DNA of 64,000 nt from Anatilimnocola aggregata. GTDB lineage: Bacteria > Planctomycetota > Planctomycetia > Pirellulales > Pirellulaceae. The stretch is taken from NCBI RefSeq assembly GCF_007747655.1, contig NZ_CP036274.1:1302001-1366000 (forward strand), written 5' to 3'. The notes under the pieces were generated by a model. The model made no database searches and was not told where the DNA came from. It saw only the letters and a list, made by a program, of their open reading frames with translations. Positions 16,611-24,983 of the stretch are shown piece after piece (the stretch's first letter is position 1; each line of letters starts with the position of its first letter). Both the position numbers and the translations under genes were made by a program.

Positions 16611-17549
16611 ATGGCTGAAGCCCCTCTCCCATCTGACAAGCAGCCGCGGACCAAAACTTGGGCACCGCGGTTTTCGTTGCGGACTCTTCTGATCGGCTGC
16701 GCCATGTTAGCGATGGCGGCAGGTTTGCCTCGCTATCGCAGCATGACGCAGAGATTTGCAGCTAAGCGATTGGCTGAAAAAGGGATCGAGCTTGTCATTC
16801 ATCCAGACGCGACGCAGTCGCATCTTTCTTGGCTAGTCTTTGGCGATAACCGGTACGATTGGGTGCGCGATATCGTCATCGCAGATGTCGCCATATCCAA
16901 CGCCGATGTTTCCCTCCTGAAACAGTTTCCGAGCGCGCGTCAATTATTCGTTTCGGACTGTCGTTCAGCGAACAAGATGTTGGAGCAAATTCGCACGTTC
17001 AAATGGCTGGGCTTGGTGCAGATTGAAAGGTCACCTGTCTGCGATCAAGACGTCCAGGAACTGAGTCATCTTAAGCACCTAACTTCGTTGGTCCTGATTC
17101 AACCTGCGGATGCAGAATTCGATTTAAGTCGTCTTGGAAGTCATCCTTCCCTCCTCTATCTCCATCTGAGGGGCCGTGCATTCACCGATAAAACCGTGAT
17201 AGATGTTTCCAAGATCGAAGGCCTGAACACATTCACAATCGATGACGCAAGTATCACCGACGACGGTGTGCGCCATCTCGGTAAGTTGACTCAACTCTAT
17301 TTCCTGTCAATCACATCGTGCAGGGTAACCGGTGCATCACTGGATACCCTTTCCGCGTGCCCGCAACTCGAACATTTGAGTCTATCTCGCTGCCAAATCG
17401 ATCGGGCCGGAACGCTACAAATTGCTCGCTTGCCTCAAGTCCGGAAAGTCGACCTATATTCGACGTCGGTCACGAAAGCAGATATAGTGGAACTGGAAAA
17501 GGCTACCAAGCTTGTGTTTAGCGACTTCATGTTCAATCAAACTCCCTGA
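16611..17549 (+). CDS. Membrane-anchored leucine-rich-repeat-like protein
   Basis: A 312-aa protein with an N-terminal anchor (about residues 27-44, LRTLLIGCAMLAMAAGL) preceded by FSL, a form very common in planctomycete membrane-anchored proteins. The rest contains repeats of about 23-25 residues such as LKHLTSLVLIQ, LNTFTIDDASITDDGVRHLG and LEHLSLSRCQIDRAGTLQI, a divergent leucine-rich-repeat solenoid of the GALA/RNI type. Such repeats mediate protein contacts; the partner is unknown. The ATG at 16611 is chosen; a GTG at 16596 that overlaps the TM2 gene is an alternative because AAGGAG at 16591 sits close to it. The codon mix is lower in G+C than neighbours. Confidence 0.65.
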   Translation: MAEAPLPSDKQPRTKTWAPRFSLRTLLIGCAMLAMAAGLPRYRSMTQRFAAKRLAEKGIELVIHPDATQSHLSWLVFGDNRYDWVRDIVIADVAISNADVSLLKQFPSARQLFVSDCRSANKMLEQIRTFKWLGLVQIERSPVCDQDVQELSHLKHLTSLVLIQPADAEFDLSRLGSHPSLLYLHLRGRAFTDKTVIDVSKIEGLNTFTIDDASITDDGVRHLGKLTQLYFLSITSCRVTGASLDTLSACPQLEHLSLSRCQIDRAGTLQIARLPQVRKVDLYSTSVTKADIVELEKATKLVFSDFMFNQTP

Positions 17550-17603
17550 TTAGCTGCTCGGCATCGCAAGCGTTTGGCATTCGTGACTTCGGAGAAATTC
17601 AAA

Positions 17604-18962
17604 ATGTCACTCGACCTCTCTCGTCGCCAAGTCCTGCGCGTCGGCGGCGCGGGGCTGCTCGGGATGAATTTGCCCGGGCTGCTGAGGGCGGAGAGTACTG
17701 CGTCGATCAAGCCGCGGGCGAAGTCGGTGATCTTTCTATTTCAGTGGGGCGGGCCTAGTCACATCGACATGTTCGATCGGAAGCCCAATGCGCCCGAAGA
17801 GTATCGCGGGCCGCTAAAGGGAATTTCGACCAGCTTGCCGGGGCTGGAGACGTGCGAGCACTTGCCGGAAACGGCGAAGCGGATGCATCACTGCACGGTC
17901 ATTCGCACGCTGACGCACAAGATGAAGAATCACAACTCGGCCGGCTACTATGCCCTCAGCGGGCATGAGCCGCCGAGCGACGATCAGCGGCTGCGCGATT
18001 CGCTCGACCTGTTTCCCGCCTACGGCAGCATCGTCGACAAGTTGGCTCCGAGTCGCAACGGTCTGCCGACGTTTGTCGCCTATCCACACGTCATTCGCGA
18101 CGGCTCGATTACTCCTGGCCAGCACGCCAGTTTTCTCGGCAAGGCGCACGATCCGCTCTTGTTTACCGATGATCCGAATTCGCCGAATTTTAAGCTGCCG
18201 GAACTGAGCCTGCCCGATGGCTTGTCGCTCGATCGACTCCATCGCCGCCGGGCCATGCAGAAACTGGTCGATCAACAGGCCAAGCTCTTGGAGACTTCGG
18301 CCGAGGTGCGCGGCTTCGACGAATACTATGATCGCGCGATCAACATGCTCACCAGCGATCGAGTGCGCAAGGCCTTCGACCTTTCGGCCGAGCCGCCGGA
18401 AGTGCGCGACCGCTATGGCCGCAGTACCTATGGCCAGGGCTGTCTGCTCGCGCGACGGCTGGTTGAGGCTGGGACGAAGTTCGTGACCGTCTATTTCTCG
18501 AACACCATCGGCGGCCGCAGCACGACCGAAGGGGGCTGGGATACGCACGGCTTCGACGGCACGCGGATGTATCCCATCGTCGAGAAGTATCACTTTCCCC
18601 GCATGGAAGAAACATTCCCCACGCTGCTCGACGATTTGAGCGAGCGCGGACTGCTGGACGATACGCTGGTCGTCTGGATGGGTGAATTTGGTCGCACGCC
18701 AAAGATCAACGCCAACGCGAGTCGCGATCACTGGCCCAATTGCTATAGCGTGGTGCTGGCCGGCGGCGGCGTGAAGCGCGGATTCATTTACGGCAAGAGT
18801 GACGACAAGGGGCAGTATCCCGACGAGCACCCCGTGAAGCCCGAAGACCTGGCAGCTACGATCTACTACCTACTCGGCATTGATCCCAACAGTGAAGTGC
18901 GCGACAAGAATAACCGTCCCTTGTTTATCGGCGGCAAGCCCGTCCTGGAAGTGATCGCCTGA
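17604..18962 (+). CDS. DUF1501 (sulfatase-like fold) exported protein
   Basis: A 452-aa DUF1501 protein. The N-terminus SRRQVLRVGGAGLLGMNLPG is a twin-arginine signal, so it is exported folded. The segments VIFLFQWGGPSHIDMFDRKP and VVWMGEFGRTPKINANASRDHW are the family hallmarks and suggest a metal-binding alkaline-phosphatase/sulfatase-like fold. Members usually sit beside a DUF1549/DUF1553 cytochrome c protein; here no such partner is adjacent. The ATG at 17604 has GGAG upstream, while the TTG at 17574 does not. Its TGA overlaps the DUF423 start by one base. No activity is established for the family. Confidence 0.85.
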   Translation: MSLDLSRRQVLRVGGAGLLGMNLPGLLRAESTASIKPRAKSVIFLFQWGGPSHIDMFDRKPNAPEEYRGPLKGISTSLPGLETCEHLPETAKRMHHCTVIRTLTHKMKNHNSAGYYALSGHEPPSDDQRLRDSLDLFPAYGSIVDKLAPSRNGLPTFVAYPHVIRDGSITPGQHASFLGKAHDPLLFTDDPNSPNFKLPELSLPDGLSLDRLHRRRAMQKLVDQQAKLLETSAEVRGFDEYYDRAINMLTSDRVRKAFDLSAEPPEVRDRYGRSTYGQGCLLARRLVEAGTKFVTVYFSNTIGGRSTTEGGWDTHGFDGTRMYPIVEKYHFPRMEETFPTLLDDLSERGLLDDTLVVWMGEFGRTPKINANASRDHWPNCYSVVLAGGGVKRGFIYGKSDDKGQYPDEHPVKPEDLAATIYYLLGIDPNSEVRDKNNRPLFIGGKPVLEVIA

Positions 18963-19396
18963 TGTCTGCCAAGTTGATGTTGCTATTGGGTGCCTTGTTC
19001 GGCGCGATCAGCGTTGGTTTGGGCGCATTTGGTGCTCACGGTCTGCCCGACTTTCTCACGGGGCAAGGGTTGACGAGTGAAACCGTTGCTCGCCGGCTCG
19101 ATAACTGGGAAGTCGCCAGTCAGTACTTGATGTATCACGCCTTGGCGCTGTTGGCCTGCGGAGTTCTCGCGCATCTGCGCCCCAGCTTATCCCTCTCGAT
19201 TGCCACCTGGTTCATGACGATCGGCGCTTTGATCTTCAGCGGCATGCTCTATGCGCTCGTGCTGCTGAACATGCCCGTCCTGGGAGCTATCGTTCCTATC
19301 GGCGGCGTATCGATGATCTGCGGCTGGCTTTCATTGGCCTGGGCTGGCGGCGGCTGTTGCTCGTATGAATGCCCGACGGGCTTGCTGAAAAAATAG
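18962..19396 (+). CDS. DUF423 membrane protein
   Basis: A 144-aa integral membrane protein with four predicted helices. The first begins MLLLGALFGAISVGLGAFGA and is followed by HGL, the typical DUF423 (YwdK/YgdD-like) start. The helix pattern is normal, but the loop RRLDNWEVASQYLMYHALAL matches the conserved YQMxHALAL motif. The last 20 residues contain an uncommon GGGCCSYECPTG stretch, perhaps recently added. It overlaps the DUF1501 stop (TGATG), indicating translational coupling. The family has no proven role. Confidence 0.85.
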   Translation: MSAKLMLLLGALFGAISVGLGAFGAHGLPDFLTGQGLTSETVARRLDNWEVASQYLMYHALALLACGVLAHLRPSLSLSIATWFMTIGALIFSGMLYALVLLNMPVLGAIVPIGGVSMICGWLSLAWAGGGCCSYECPTGLLKK

Positions 19397-19465
19397 CTGG
19401 AACCGGACCGATTGAAGAGCGAACAGCGAAGGATGAATTTAACCACGACCCGCAAAGCGGGGGGC

Positions 19466-19541
19466 GTTCAATTAAGGGGTCGTTAATTGAACAGCGATGT
19501 GCGCCATTCGCGGGTTTGGCTGCGGGTGAGTGTTCAATTAA
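19466..19541. repeat. Three copies of GTTCAATTAA, two as a palindrome
   Basis: GTTCAATTAA at 19466-19475 pairs with TTAATTGAAC at 19483-19492 (7-nt spacer), and a third copy in direct orientation is at 19532-19541. It lies between the convergent DUF423 and truD genes. Low GC contrasts with the flanks. Role unknown; it may serve as a terminator stem or protein site. Confidence 0.6.
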
Positions 19542-19584
19542 GAGGTTCGATGTTGAACATTTAGGCTGAAATCAGCCCGCGGGA

Positions 19585-20805
19585 TTACGCCTCTTCAGTG
19601 GGAGCTTCTTCTTCCGAATCGTCTTCTTCATCGCTCCAAGCCAGGCCGGTGATGCGCTTGACGAAGATGGTGGCATAAGAGCCGCGACGGAGCGTGAACT
19701 TGAGCGTCAGCTTTTCCCGACCACGATAGATATCGTCCGCAGCGGTTTCGTGCGTGAGATACTCGGGCAGAAAGATGGCTGGCCGTTCGCCACGGCTGAA
19801 GAAGGCATCGCGCGGATACTTGACGCGGACCTCGCGCAGTTCCATCCCTTCGGCACTCATCACGTCGTCGATCAAGTCTTTCAAATCGCCGGGATCCAGA
19901 TGGAGCCGGGCCGACGGGAGCGGCATTTGAAAGGCATGCAGCCAGTCGCGATGTTCGGCCGGTAGCGAAGTGAAGAAGGGGAGTTCTTGCCTGGCGATGC
20001 GTTGCCGCCGGAGTACTTCGGGAGGGCAGTTCGCTTCGAGAACCGCGGCGAGCATTTGGTTCCACAGGTGGCTTTGATAAGCGGCCAGCCACAAACTGCG
20101 GAGTTCTTGCCGGATCAGCGCGAATGCCCGTTTGAAATCGGGCTGAATGGGTTTGTCGGCCAGGAACGTTATCACGCTGCGGCGATGCGACCGCGCGAGC
20201 GCCGCTTTGCACTCTGGCCATTTGCCCCACAGTTCGCGGAGGAGGCGTTTCTGCTCACGCTCGTCGGGACGGTCATGGTCGTTATGCTCTGCCAGTGCCA
20301 GCCAGAGAGCCTGCTCGTAGTCCCCTTTGCACCACGGCTGGGCAATGAAGACTCCGGACTCGCCGAGCGAACCGAAGCGTTGCTCGTCGAAATAGTTGGG
20401 CAGACCGTCGCGCTCGGCTTCGGCCAGTGTGCGCTGGGCAGCTGCGATCGACGGAGCGTCCATATCTCGCATGACGACGGTGAAACGATTGCTGACGATA
20501 TCGCGCGGGTGAACGGGGCGGGCAGCGTAGCCCAGGAACTTCAACTGAATGCCGCCGGCCTCCATGTTCTGCCGGGGGCCACCCTTCACCGTGATGTATT
20601 GGCTGGTGCGGGCGTGGCGATCTTTCAGACCGGCCCAGGCCATTTGCGGGCGGGAGAAGTTCCAACGCTGGACAATTTGATCGATGGCTTCGAGCGTGCC
20701 GATCGATTCTTTGTTCAGCAGATAGAGTGCGAAAGGTCCGCCGGTTGAGCGCAGCGTGATCTGTTCTTCGACCTGAAAATCAGCGGGGACACATTTGAGC
20801 TTCAT
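19585..20805 (-). CDS. truD: tRNA pseudouridine(13) synthase TruD
   Basis: A 406-aa TruD-family enzyme, which converts U13 of tRNA (notably tRNA-Glu in E. coli) to pseudouridine. The catalytic motif AGLKDRHARTSQYITV (Asp in GLKDRHA) is present near residue 60, the N-terminal PADFQVEEQ motif is typical, and the internal TRUD insertion domain is present (about 130-330). The ATG at 20805 gives the usual N-terminus; a longer in-frame start overlaps the upstream gene. The acidic tail DEEDDSEEEAPTEEA is unusual for the family. It is the last gene of the ubiE-ubiX-small membrane protein cluster, a functional mix without obvious logic. Confidence 0.9.
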   Translation of the reverse strand: MKLKCVPADFQVEEQITLRSTGGPFALYLLNKESIGTLEAIDQIVQRWNFSRPQMAWAGLKDRHARTSQYITVKGGPRQNMEAGGIQLKFLGYAARPVHPRDIVSNRFTVVMRDMDAPSIAAAQRTLAEAERDGLPNYFDEQRFGSLGESGVFIAQPWCKGDYEQALWLALAEHNDHDRPDEREQKRLLRELWGKWPECKAALARSHRRSVITFLADKPIQPDFKRAFALIRQELRSLWLAAYQSHLWNQMLAAVLEANCPPEVLRRQRIARQELPFFTSLPAEHRDWLHAFQMPLPSARLHLDPGDLKDLIDDVMSAEGMELREVRVKYPRDAFFSRGERPAIFLPEYLTHETAADDIYRGREKLTLKFTLRRGSYATIFVKRITGLAWSDEEDDSEEEAPTEEA

Positions 20806-20825
20806 GCGGAGGCAAAAACGATTGC

Positions 20826-21050
20826 CTATTTCTTTTTGGGCTTTTCGGCTGGAGCGCGGCTCGAGGGCCGGCAAATCAGCGAGATGCCGATCGCGATGAG
20901 CGCGAACACTGCGACGTAACCGAGCATCGTCTTGGCGATGCCAGTCTGAGCCAGCAACTGGCCGCTGGTGAGCAATGTCTGGCCGGCAGTCTCAAGCATC
21001 GCGAACTTCCGCGGAATGGTTTCTGGGAGAGGTAACGTCGGAGATTCCAT
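20826..21050 (-). CDS. Small single-helix membrane protein, unknown
   Basis: A 74-aa protein with one strong membrane helix (MLGYVAVFALIAIGISLIC, about residues 42-60) followed by a basic tail PAEKPKKK. I do not recognise a family. It is co-directional with ubiX (53 nt upstream) and truD (20 nt downstream), so it is probably part of the operon. The ATG at 21050 is used; an internal ATG at 21000 is possible. Short, lysine-tailed membrane proteins of this kind are common in Pirellulales. Confidence 0.6.
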   Translation of the reverse strand: MESPTLPLPETIPRKFAMLETAGQTLLTSGQLLAQTGIAKTMLGYVAVFALIAIGISLICRPSSRAPAEKPKKK

Positions 21051-21102
21051 TCTAACTAGCGGCCCGGAAAGCATCTATCCCTTGCGGGGAGGCAGAATTT
21101 GC

Positions 21103-21720
21103 TCATTCGCCCCAGCGCCGCATGAGCGTATTGGGCAGGCCGAGTTGATCGAGAATGCGGGCGACGATGAAGTCGACCAGGTCGTTGAGATCGCGGACGC
21201 CGTGATACCAGCCGGGCGAGGCGGGAAGCATGACCGCACCGGCTTCGACGGCCTTCCGCATGTTGTCGAGATAGATCAGCGAGAGGGGCGTTTCGCGCGG
21301 GACGAGAATTAACTTGCGGCGTTCTTTGAGGTGCACGTCGGCAGCCCGTTGGATGAGGTTGCTACTGCTACCGTGGGCAATACCACTGAGCGTGGTCCCC
21401 GAGCAGGGACAAACGACCATGCCGCGAGTCAGAAACGAGCCGCTGGCCACAGGAGTGAAGTAGTCCTGATGGTGGTGATAGACCAGCTTGCCGGGAAGTT
21501 GCCCGATTGGGAGTTTCGGCAGGAGTTGGCTCAGTTCGAAGTTGCCGATGGCCACCTGCAGGCCCAATTCCTGCTTCAGCACCGCCTGACCGCTGGGGCT
21601 AATCATCAGGTGGACTTCATGACCGCCAGCCAGGAGTACCTCGAGCAGGCGCACGGCATACGGAGCCCCGCTGGCGCCTGTCATTGCCAGCACCAGTGGC
21701 AAGTTTGGAGCGGTGCTCAT
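21103..21720 (-). CDS. ubiX: Flavin prenyltransferase UbiX-like
   Basis: A 205-aa protein of the UbiX/Pad1 family, which attaches a dimethylallyl group to FMN to make the prenylated-FMN cofactor of UbiD-type decarboxylases. The FMN-binding start MTGASGAPYAVRLLEVLLAG is clear; CSGTTLSGIAHGSSSNLIQR and VPRETPLSLIYLDNM match the phosphate- and prenyl-binding motifs. Its start overlaps the ubiE stop (ATGA-type overlap of 4 nt), so the two are coupled. With UbiE acting on menaquinone precursors, the pair points to quinone synthesis. No ubiD homologue is in the window. Confidence 0.9.
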   Translation of the reverse strand: MSTAPNLPLVLAMTGASGAPYAVRLLEVLLAGGHEVHLMISPSGQAVLKQELGLQVAIGNFELSQLLPKLPIGQLPGKLVYHHHQDYFTPVASGSFLTRGMVVCPCSGTTLSGIAHGSSSNLIQRAADVHLKERRKLILVPRETPLSLIYLDNMRKAVEAGAVMLPASPGWYHGVRDLNDLVDFIVARILDQLGLPNTLMRRWGE

Positions 21721-22439
21721 TTTCGCCCCACATAGAGCGTGGCGATGCCGAACGTCAGCGTGTAGTACTTCACATCCTTCAGCCCTGCTGCTTCCATCTT
21801 CGTCGCCAGTTCTTTCCCTTGCGGAAAGAGCCCCACGCTTTGGGGCAGGTATTCATAGGCGGCCGAGCTGTTCCGCGCGAGCATTTGCCCGATGCGTGGG
21901 AGTACGTTGCGGAAGTAGAAGCCGTAGAACGCTTTGAAGGGCTGCCAGGTGGGAGTTGAGAATTCCAGCACCGCGACCTGACCGCCCGGTTTGCAAACCC
22001 GGGTTAGCTCGCGCAACCCTAGATCGGTGTCGGCGACATTCCTGAGTCCGAAGGCGACCGAGACCACACCGAAGCGATCGCTCTCGAATGGCAAAGCTTG
22101 TGCGTCGGCTTCAATAAACTCGATCTGTTCGGCAGCGATCTTCGCCCGATCTCGTTTGTGGCAGCCGATTTCGAGCATCTCGCCGCAGAAGTCCGAGGCC
22201 ACAATCGGCGACTGACCTTTGGTATAGCGATGGAAGGCTAAGGCCAAATCGCCCGTACCGGTGCAGACATCCAGGATCGGATCACCTGCCTGCGGATTCA
22301 ACTTGCGGACTGTGTACCACCGCCAGTATTTGTCGATGTTCATCGACAGCAAGTGGTTCATCCGGTCGTAATGCGGAGCAATCTCGCCGAACATGCGGCG
22401 AACGCGAGAGCCGGATTTATCGAGGGTGGCGGTGGACAT
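21717..22439 (-). CDS. ubiE: Demethylmenaquinone/ubiquinone C-methyltransferase UbiE/MenG
   Basis: A 240-aa SAM-dependent methyltransferase. Motif I DVCTGTGDLALAF, the UbiE signature AFGLRNVADTDLGLRELTRV and VLEFSTPTW are present, and length is normal. Members methylate the quinone ring in the last step of menaquinone or an intermediate step of ubiquinone synthesis; planctomycetes use menaquinone, so the MenG role is the likely one. The N-terminal VRRMFGEIAPHYDRMNHLLS is also diagnostic. It is the first gene of the operon with ubiX, the small membrane protein and truD. Confidence 0.93.
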   Translation of the reverse strand: MSTATLDKSGSRVRRMFGEIAPHYDRMNHLLSMNIDKYWRWYTVRKLNPQAGDPILDVCTGTGDLALAFHRYTKGQSPIVASDFCGEMLEIGCHKRDRAKIAAEQIEFIEADAQALPFESDRFGVVSVAFGLRNVADTDLGLRELTRVCKPGGQVAVLEFSTPTWQPFKAFYGFYFRNVLPRIGQMLARNSSAAYEYLPQSVGLFPQGKELATKMEAAGLKDVKYYTLTFGIATLYVGRK

Positions 22440-22470
22440 AGGGGCGGTTGTTAGGGTTGCGTTTAGCTAA

Positions 22471-22538
22471 AGAGGACGGAGGTCAGGGGAAAAAGATCGG
22501 AGGTCAGAGAATCGGAAGTCGGAGGACAGGAGACAGTG
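22471..22538. repeat. GGAGGTCAG-rich repeat, left flank of the S23-type pseudogene
   Basis: A purine-rich stretch built of units such as GGACGGAGGTCAGG, GATCGGAGGTCAGA and GGAAGTCGGAGGACAGG. The reverse complement of the same pattern is at 23065-23112, on the other side of the broken four-helix-bundle gene. It resembles the boundary of a small mobile unit or a pair of dispersed repeats. Confidence 0.6.
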
Positions 22539-22549
22539 GACAAAAATGG

Positions 22550-22952
22550 TTAATGTTCAGGGCGTTTTTTGGGGCGTAAGAGGAAGGAGTCAGGGTTTTG
22601 GATCATCGAGCCGAGCATGCGTCCGATGGAAGCACATTTCGTCGTTAGTTCTTGATGGGTGGCAGCATTCAGGTACCCGCATTCTAGGGCGAAGTCGAGG
22701 GATGAGTCAGTTTCGCTGTTTTCACCATCGCAATCCGTTAGTTTACTGGACGAAGTGAGCCCGATATCGTCGCTTGGACCAAGCCTCTCGAAGGTTCAAG
22801 CATACCGACCGAGACGATCGCCGAATCTGGCTTACTAGCACGTACCGCTCGTCAGCAGGAAAGGTCTTTGTCAGTACGAAGATTTTCATTGCCAAACCAA
22901 AAGCCTCTCGATAAACCGTTAACTGCTTGGCAGAAGCAATTTGCATCGGCAA
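22550..22952 (-). pseudogene. Four-helix-bundle protein (23S rRNA intervening-sequence type), frameshifted
   Basis: The minus strand encodes a protein of the S23/four-helix-bundle family: residues 1-66 (EAFGLAMKIFVLTKTFPADE, SQIRRSSRSVCLNLREAWSK, KRRYRAHFV) in one frame, then the continuation SKLTDCDGENSETDSSLDFA, LECGYLNAATHQEL and IGRMLGSMIQNP in the next frame, ending with a TAA at 22550-22552. One extra C in GTCCAGT near 22748 explains the break; without it a family-length protein of about 133 residues is restored. The family is found inside 23S rRNA intervening sequences and as stand-alone genes, with unknown function. It is flanked by inverted GGAGGTCAG-type repeats. Confidence 0.8.
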
Positions 22953-23064
22953 ATCTCACAGGCTTGAAATCACAATCTTTCCTCTGATCTTAGGCCTAGT
23001 TTAACGAAAAACGAGGCACTGAAATAACGGCGGCCTCGCTCGTAGCCATAATCCCACGGTACTG

Positions 23065-23112
23065 TTCCTCCGATTTTCCGACCTCCGTCTTCTGACCTCT
23101 GATTTCCGCCCG
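23065..23112. repeat. Inverted copy of the GGAGGTCAG-type repeat, right flank
   Basis: CCTCCGATTTTCCGACCTCC and following bases are the reverse complement of the pattern at 22471-22538. The two copies are about 530 bp apart and face each other around the frameshifted S23-type gene. Confidence 0.6.
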
Positions 23113-23191
23113 CCCCCGCCCCCGCTGGTACTGCAAGCGATGTAGAGTCGCCGAAGCTTCCAGCGGGGATGGTTTCCGGGGTTTACTGACG

Positions 23192-23220
23192 TTGCCACAG
23201 CGAACACTTCTCAGTATTTA
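23192..23220 (+). promoter_or_regulatory. Sigma-70-type promoter for the MFS gene
   Basis: TTGCCA at 23192-23197, a 17-nt spacer and TATTTA at 23215-23220 form a good vegetative-type promoter pointing at the gene starting at 23286. The -35 hexamer is the same as in the promoter at 46978-47006. Confidence 0.5.
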
Positions 23221-23285
23221 CTGTCCCCTCTCCAGTACTCCTACCGTTCGAATTAGAATTTAATAACAGCTAGCTGCTTTGATCC

Positions 23286-24875
23286 ATGTCGCTCGCGCTC
23301 CCGCCCCGTCGGTCTTTTTTGGCTCAGGTGTCAAATAAAGCGTCTTGCACGCCGATCAACACGCCTGCCACGGTAATGCCTGCCCCAACTTCGTCTGCAA
23401 CTTCGGCCCAGCGGTCGCAGACACCCCTCCGAGCCGATATCCACGCCAGCTTTGCTGATGCGGCCGGCTATAGCATGATGGTTGGCATTGGGGAGACCTA
23501 CATCGTCCCTTTTGCCTTAGCCGTGGGTGCGGGCAAGACGGCGGGTGGACTCGCCGCCACGTTGCCCATGCTCGCCGGCGCGACTTTGCAGTTGGCTTCC
23601 CCCTGGCTGGTTCGCAAACTCGGTTCTCACCGGCTATGGGTGGCTGCTTGCGTTTTTCTACAAGCAATTAGCGTATTCCTGCTCCCCGTCGCAATTTTCC
23701 TGGCCCCCGATTCGACAAATGCGAACGTCGGCGGCTTTCCCGCTTCGGTCTGGTGGATCTACTTTGCCGCGACCGTCTATTGGTTTGCCGGGCTCTCGGG
23801 CGGACCATCGTGGAATACTTGGATCGAAACGATCATTCCCAAACGGATCCGCACGAAGTTCTTCGCCTGTCGCACACGTACGGGTCAAGCTTTCACTTTG
23901 TTAGGTTTCGCCAGCGGTGGTTTGATTCTGCATTGGGCTAAAAGCCAGGGTCTGGTGCTGCATGCGTTTTGCGCGATCCTGTTTGTCGCCGCCACCTGCC
24001 GGCTGATATCCGGCCTGGCGCTGCTTTGTCAAAGCGAGCCGAATCGCGGCCGCATTAGCGATCGCCATGTGCCCATCCGGCAGTTGTTTGCCTCGACCGC
24101 CAAAAATGGCGGCACGCTCGTTTGGTATTTGCTGGCGATGCAAGTGGCCGTGCAAATCTCCGGGCCGTATTTCAATTCGTACTTGTTTCTCGATCAGCAC
24201 ATCTCGTACTTCGAATACATGCTGATGATCGGGCTGGGCTTCGCGGGAAAAGTGCTCGCCACTCCGTACTGGGGCCGCGTCGCGCAACAAGCAGGTGCCA
24301 AGCGACTCCTGTGGATTGGCGGCATCGCGATCATTCCCATTTCGTCGTTCTGGGTCATCAGCGACTGGTTCTCGGTCTGGCAATGGACTGTTCCCATCAC
24401 GGTGCCCGGTTCCAGCGGGCACTGGGTCGTTACGGGCGAGTTCCTCTATCTATGCGCCGTGCAGTTGGTCTCCGGTTTCACCTGGGCCGCGTACGAACTG
24501 GCGATGCTGCTGATGTTCTTTGAAGCGATCCCGCGCCAAGACCGCACGGGCATGCTCACGTTCTACAACTGGGGGAACTCCGCGGCGATGGTCGTGGGGA
24601 GCTTTCTCGGTGCTGCGATTCTCACTTCCATGCACGAGTCCCATGCAGCGTTCCTCACGCTCTTCGGGCTCTCGTCGGTCTTCCGGCTGATGACGGTGGG
24701 GCTTCTCTATTGGGCTCCCGACCTTCACCTGCGTGCGGTTCCGCCAGCCGTCGTGCCCCTGGGTGCCGGCTCCACGCGCGCCTTGCTCGATCAACCGGTG
24801 CTCGTCACCATGCCCGCTGTGGCCAGCGCGAAAGAGGAGCAGGTGCAAGTGTTTAATCCAACTTCATCGCTGTAA
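23286..24875 (+). CDS. Major facilitator superfamily transporter
   Basis: A 529-aa membrane protein with about 12 helices, normal for an MFS carrier. The family-typical loop between helices 2 and 3 reads SPWLVRKLGSHRLWV, and the second half repeats the pattern with ATPYWGRVAQQAGAKRLLWIG. The first 50 residues are hydrophilic and Pro/Thr/Ser-rich, and an internal ATG at 23376 could be the real start; neither has a good ribosome site. The last 60 residues are also hydrophilic. The solute cannot be told. It stands alone with its own promoter at 23192-23220. Confidence 0.8.
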   Translation: MSLALPPRRSFLAQVSNKASCTPINTPATVMPAPTSSATSAQRSQTPLRADIHASFADAAGYSMMVGIGETYIVPFALAVGAGKTAGGLAATLPMLAGATLQLASPWLVRKLGSHRLWVAACVFLQAISVFLLPVAIFLAPDSTNANVGGFPASVWWIYFAATVYWFAGLSGGPSWNTWIETIIPKRIRTKFFACRTRTGQAFTLLGFASGGLILHWAKSQGLVLHAFCAILFVAATCRLISGLALLCQSEPNRGRISDRHVPIRQLFASTAKNGGTLVWYLLAMQVAVQISGPYFNSYLFLDQHISYFEYMLMIGLGFAGKVLATPYWGRVAQQAGAKRLLWIGGIAIIPISSFWVISDWFSVWQWTVPITVPGSSGHWVVTGEFLYLCAVQLVSGFTWAAYELAMLLMFFEAIPRQDRTGMLTFYNWGNSAAMVVGSFLGAAILTSMHESHAAFLTLFGLSSVFRLMTVGLLYWAPDLHLRAVPPAVVPLGAGSTRALLDQPVLVTMPAVASAKEEQVQVFNPTSSL

Positions 24876-24983
24876 AAAGTAGCAGCAGCCCTAAAATTTG
24901 ATTGAAAAATGCACGGCCAGCTGGGTATTCTAAAGGCCCCGCTAACTTCCCTCCCCCCTGACTCTCCCCTGGTGGTGTTGCGA

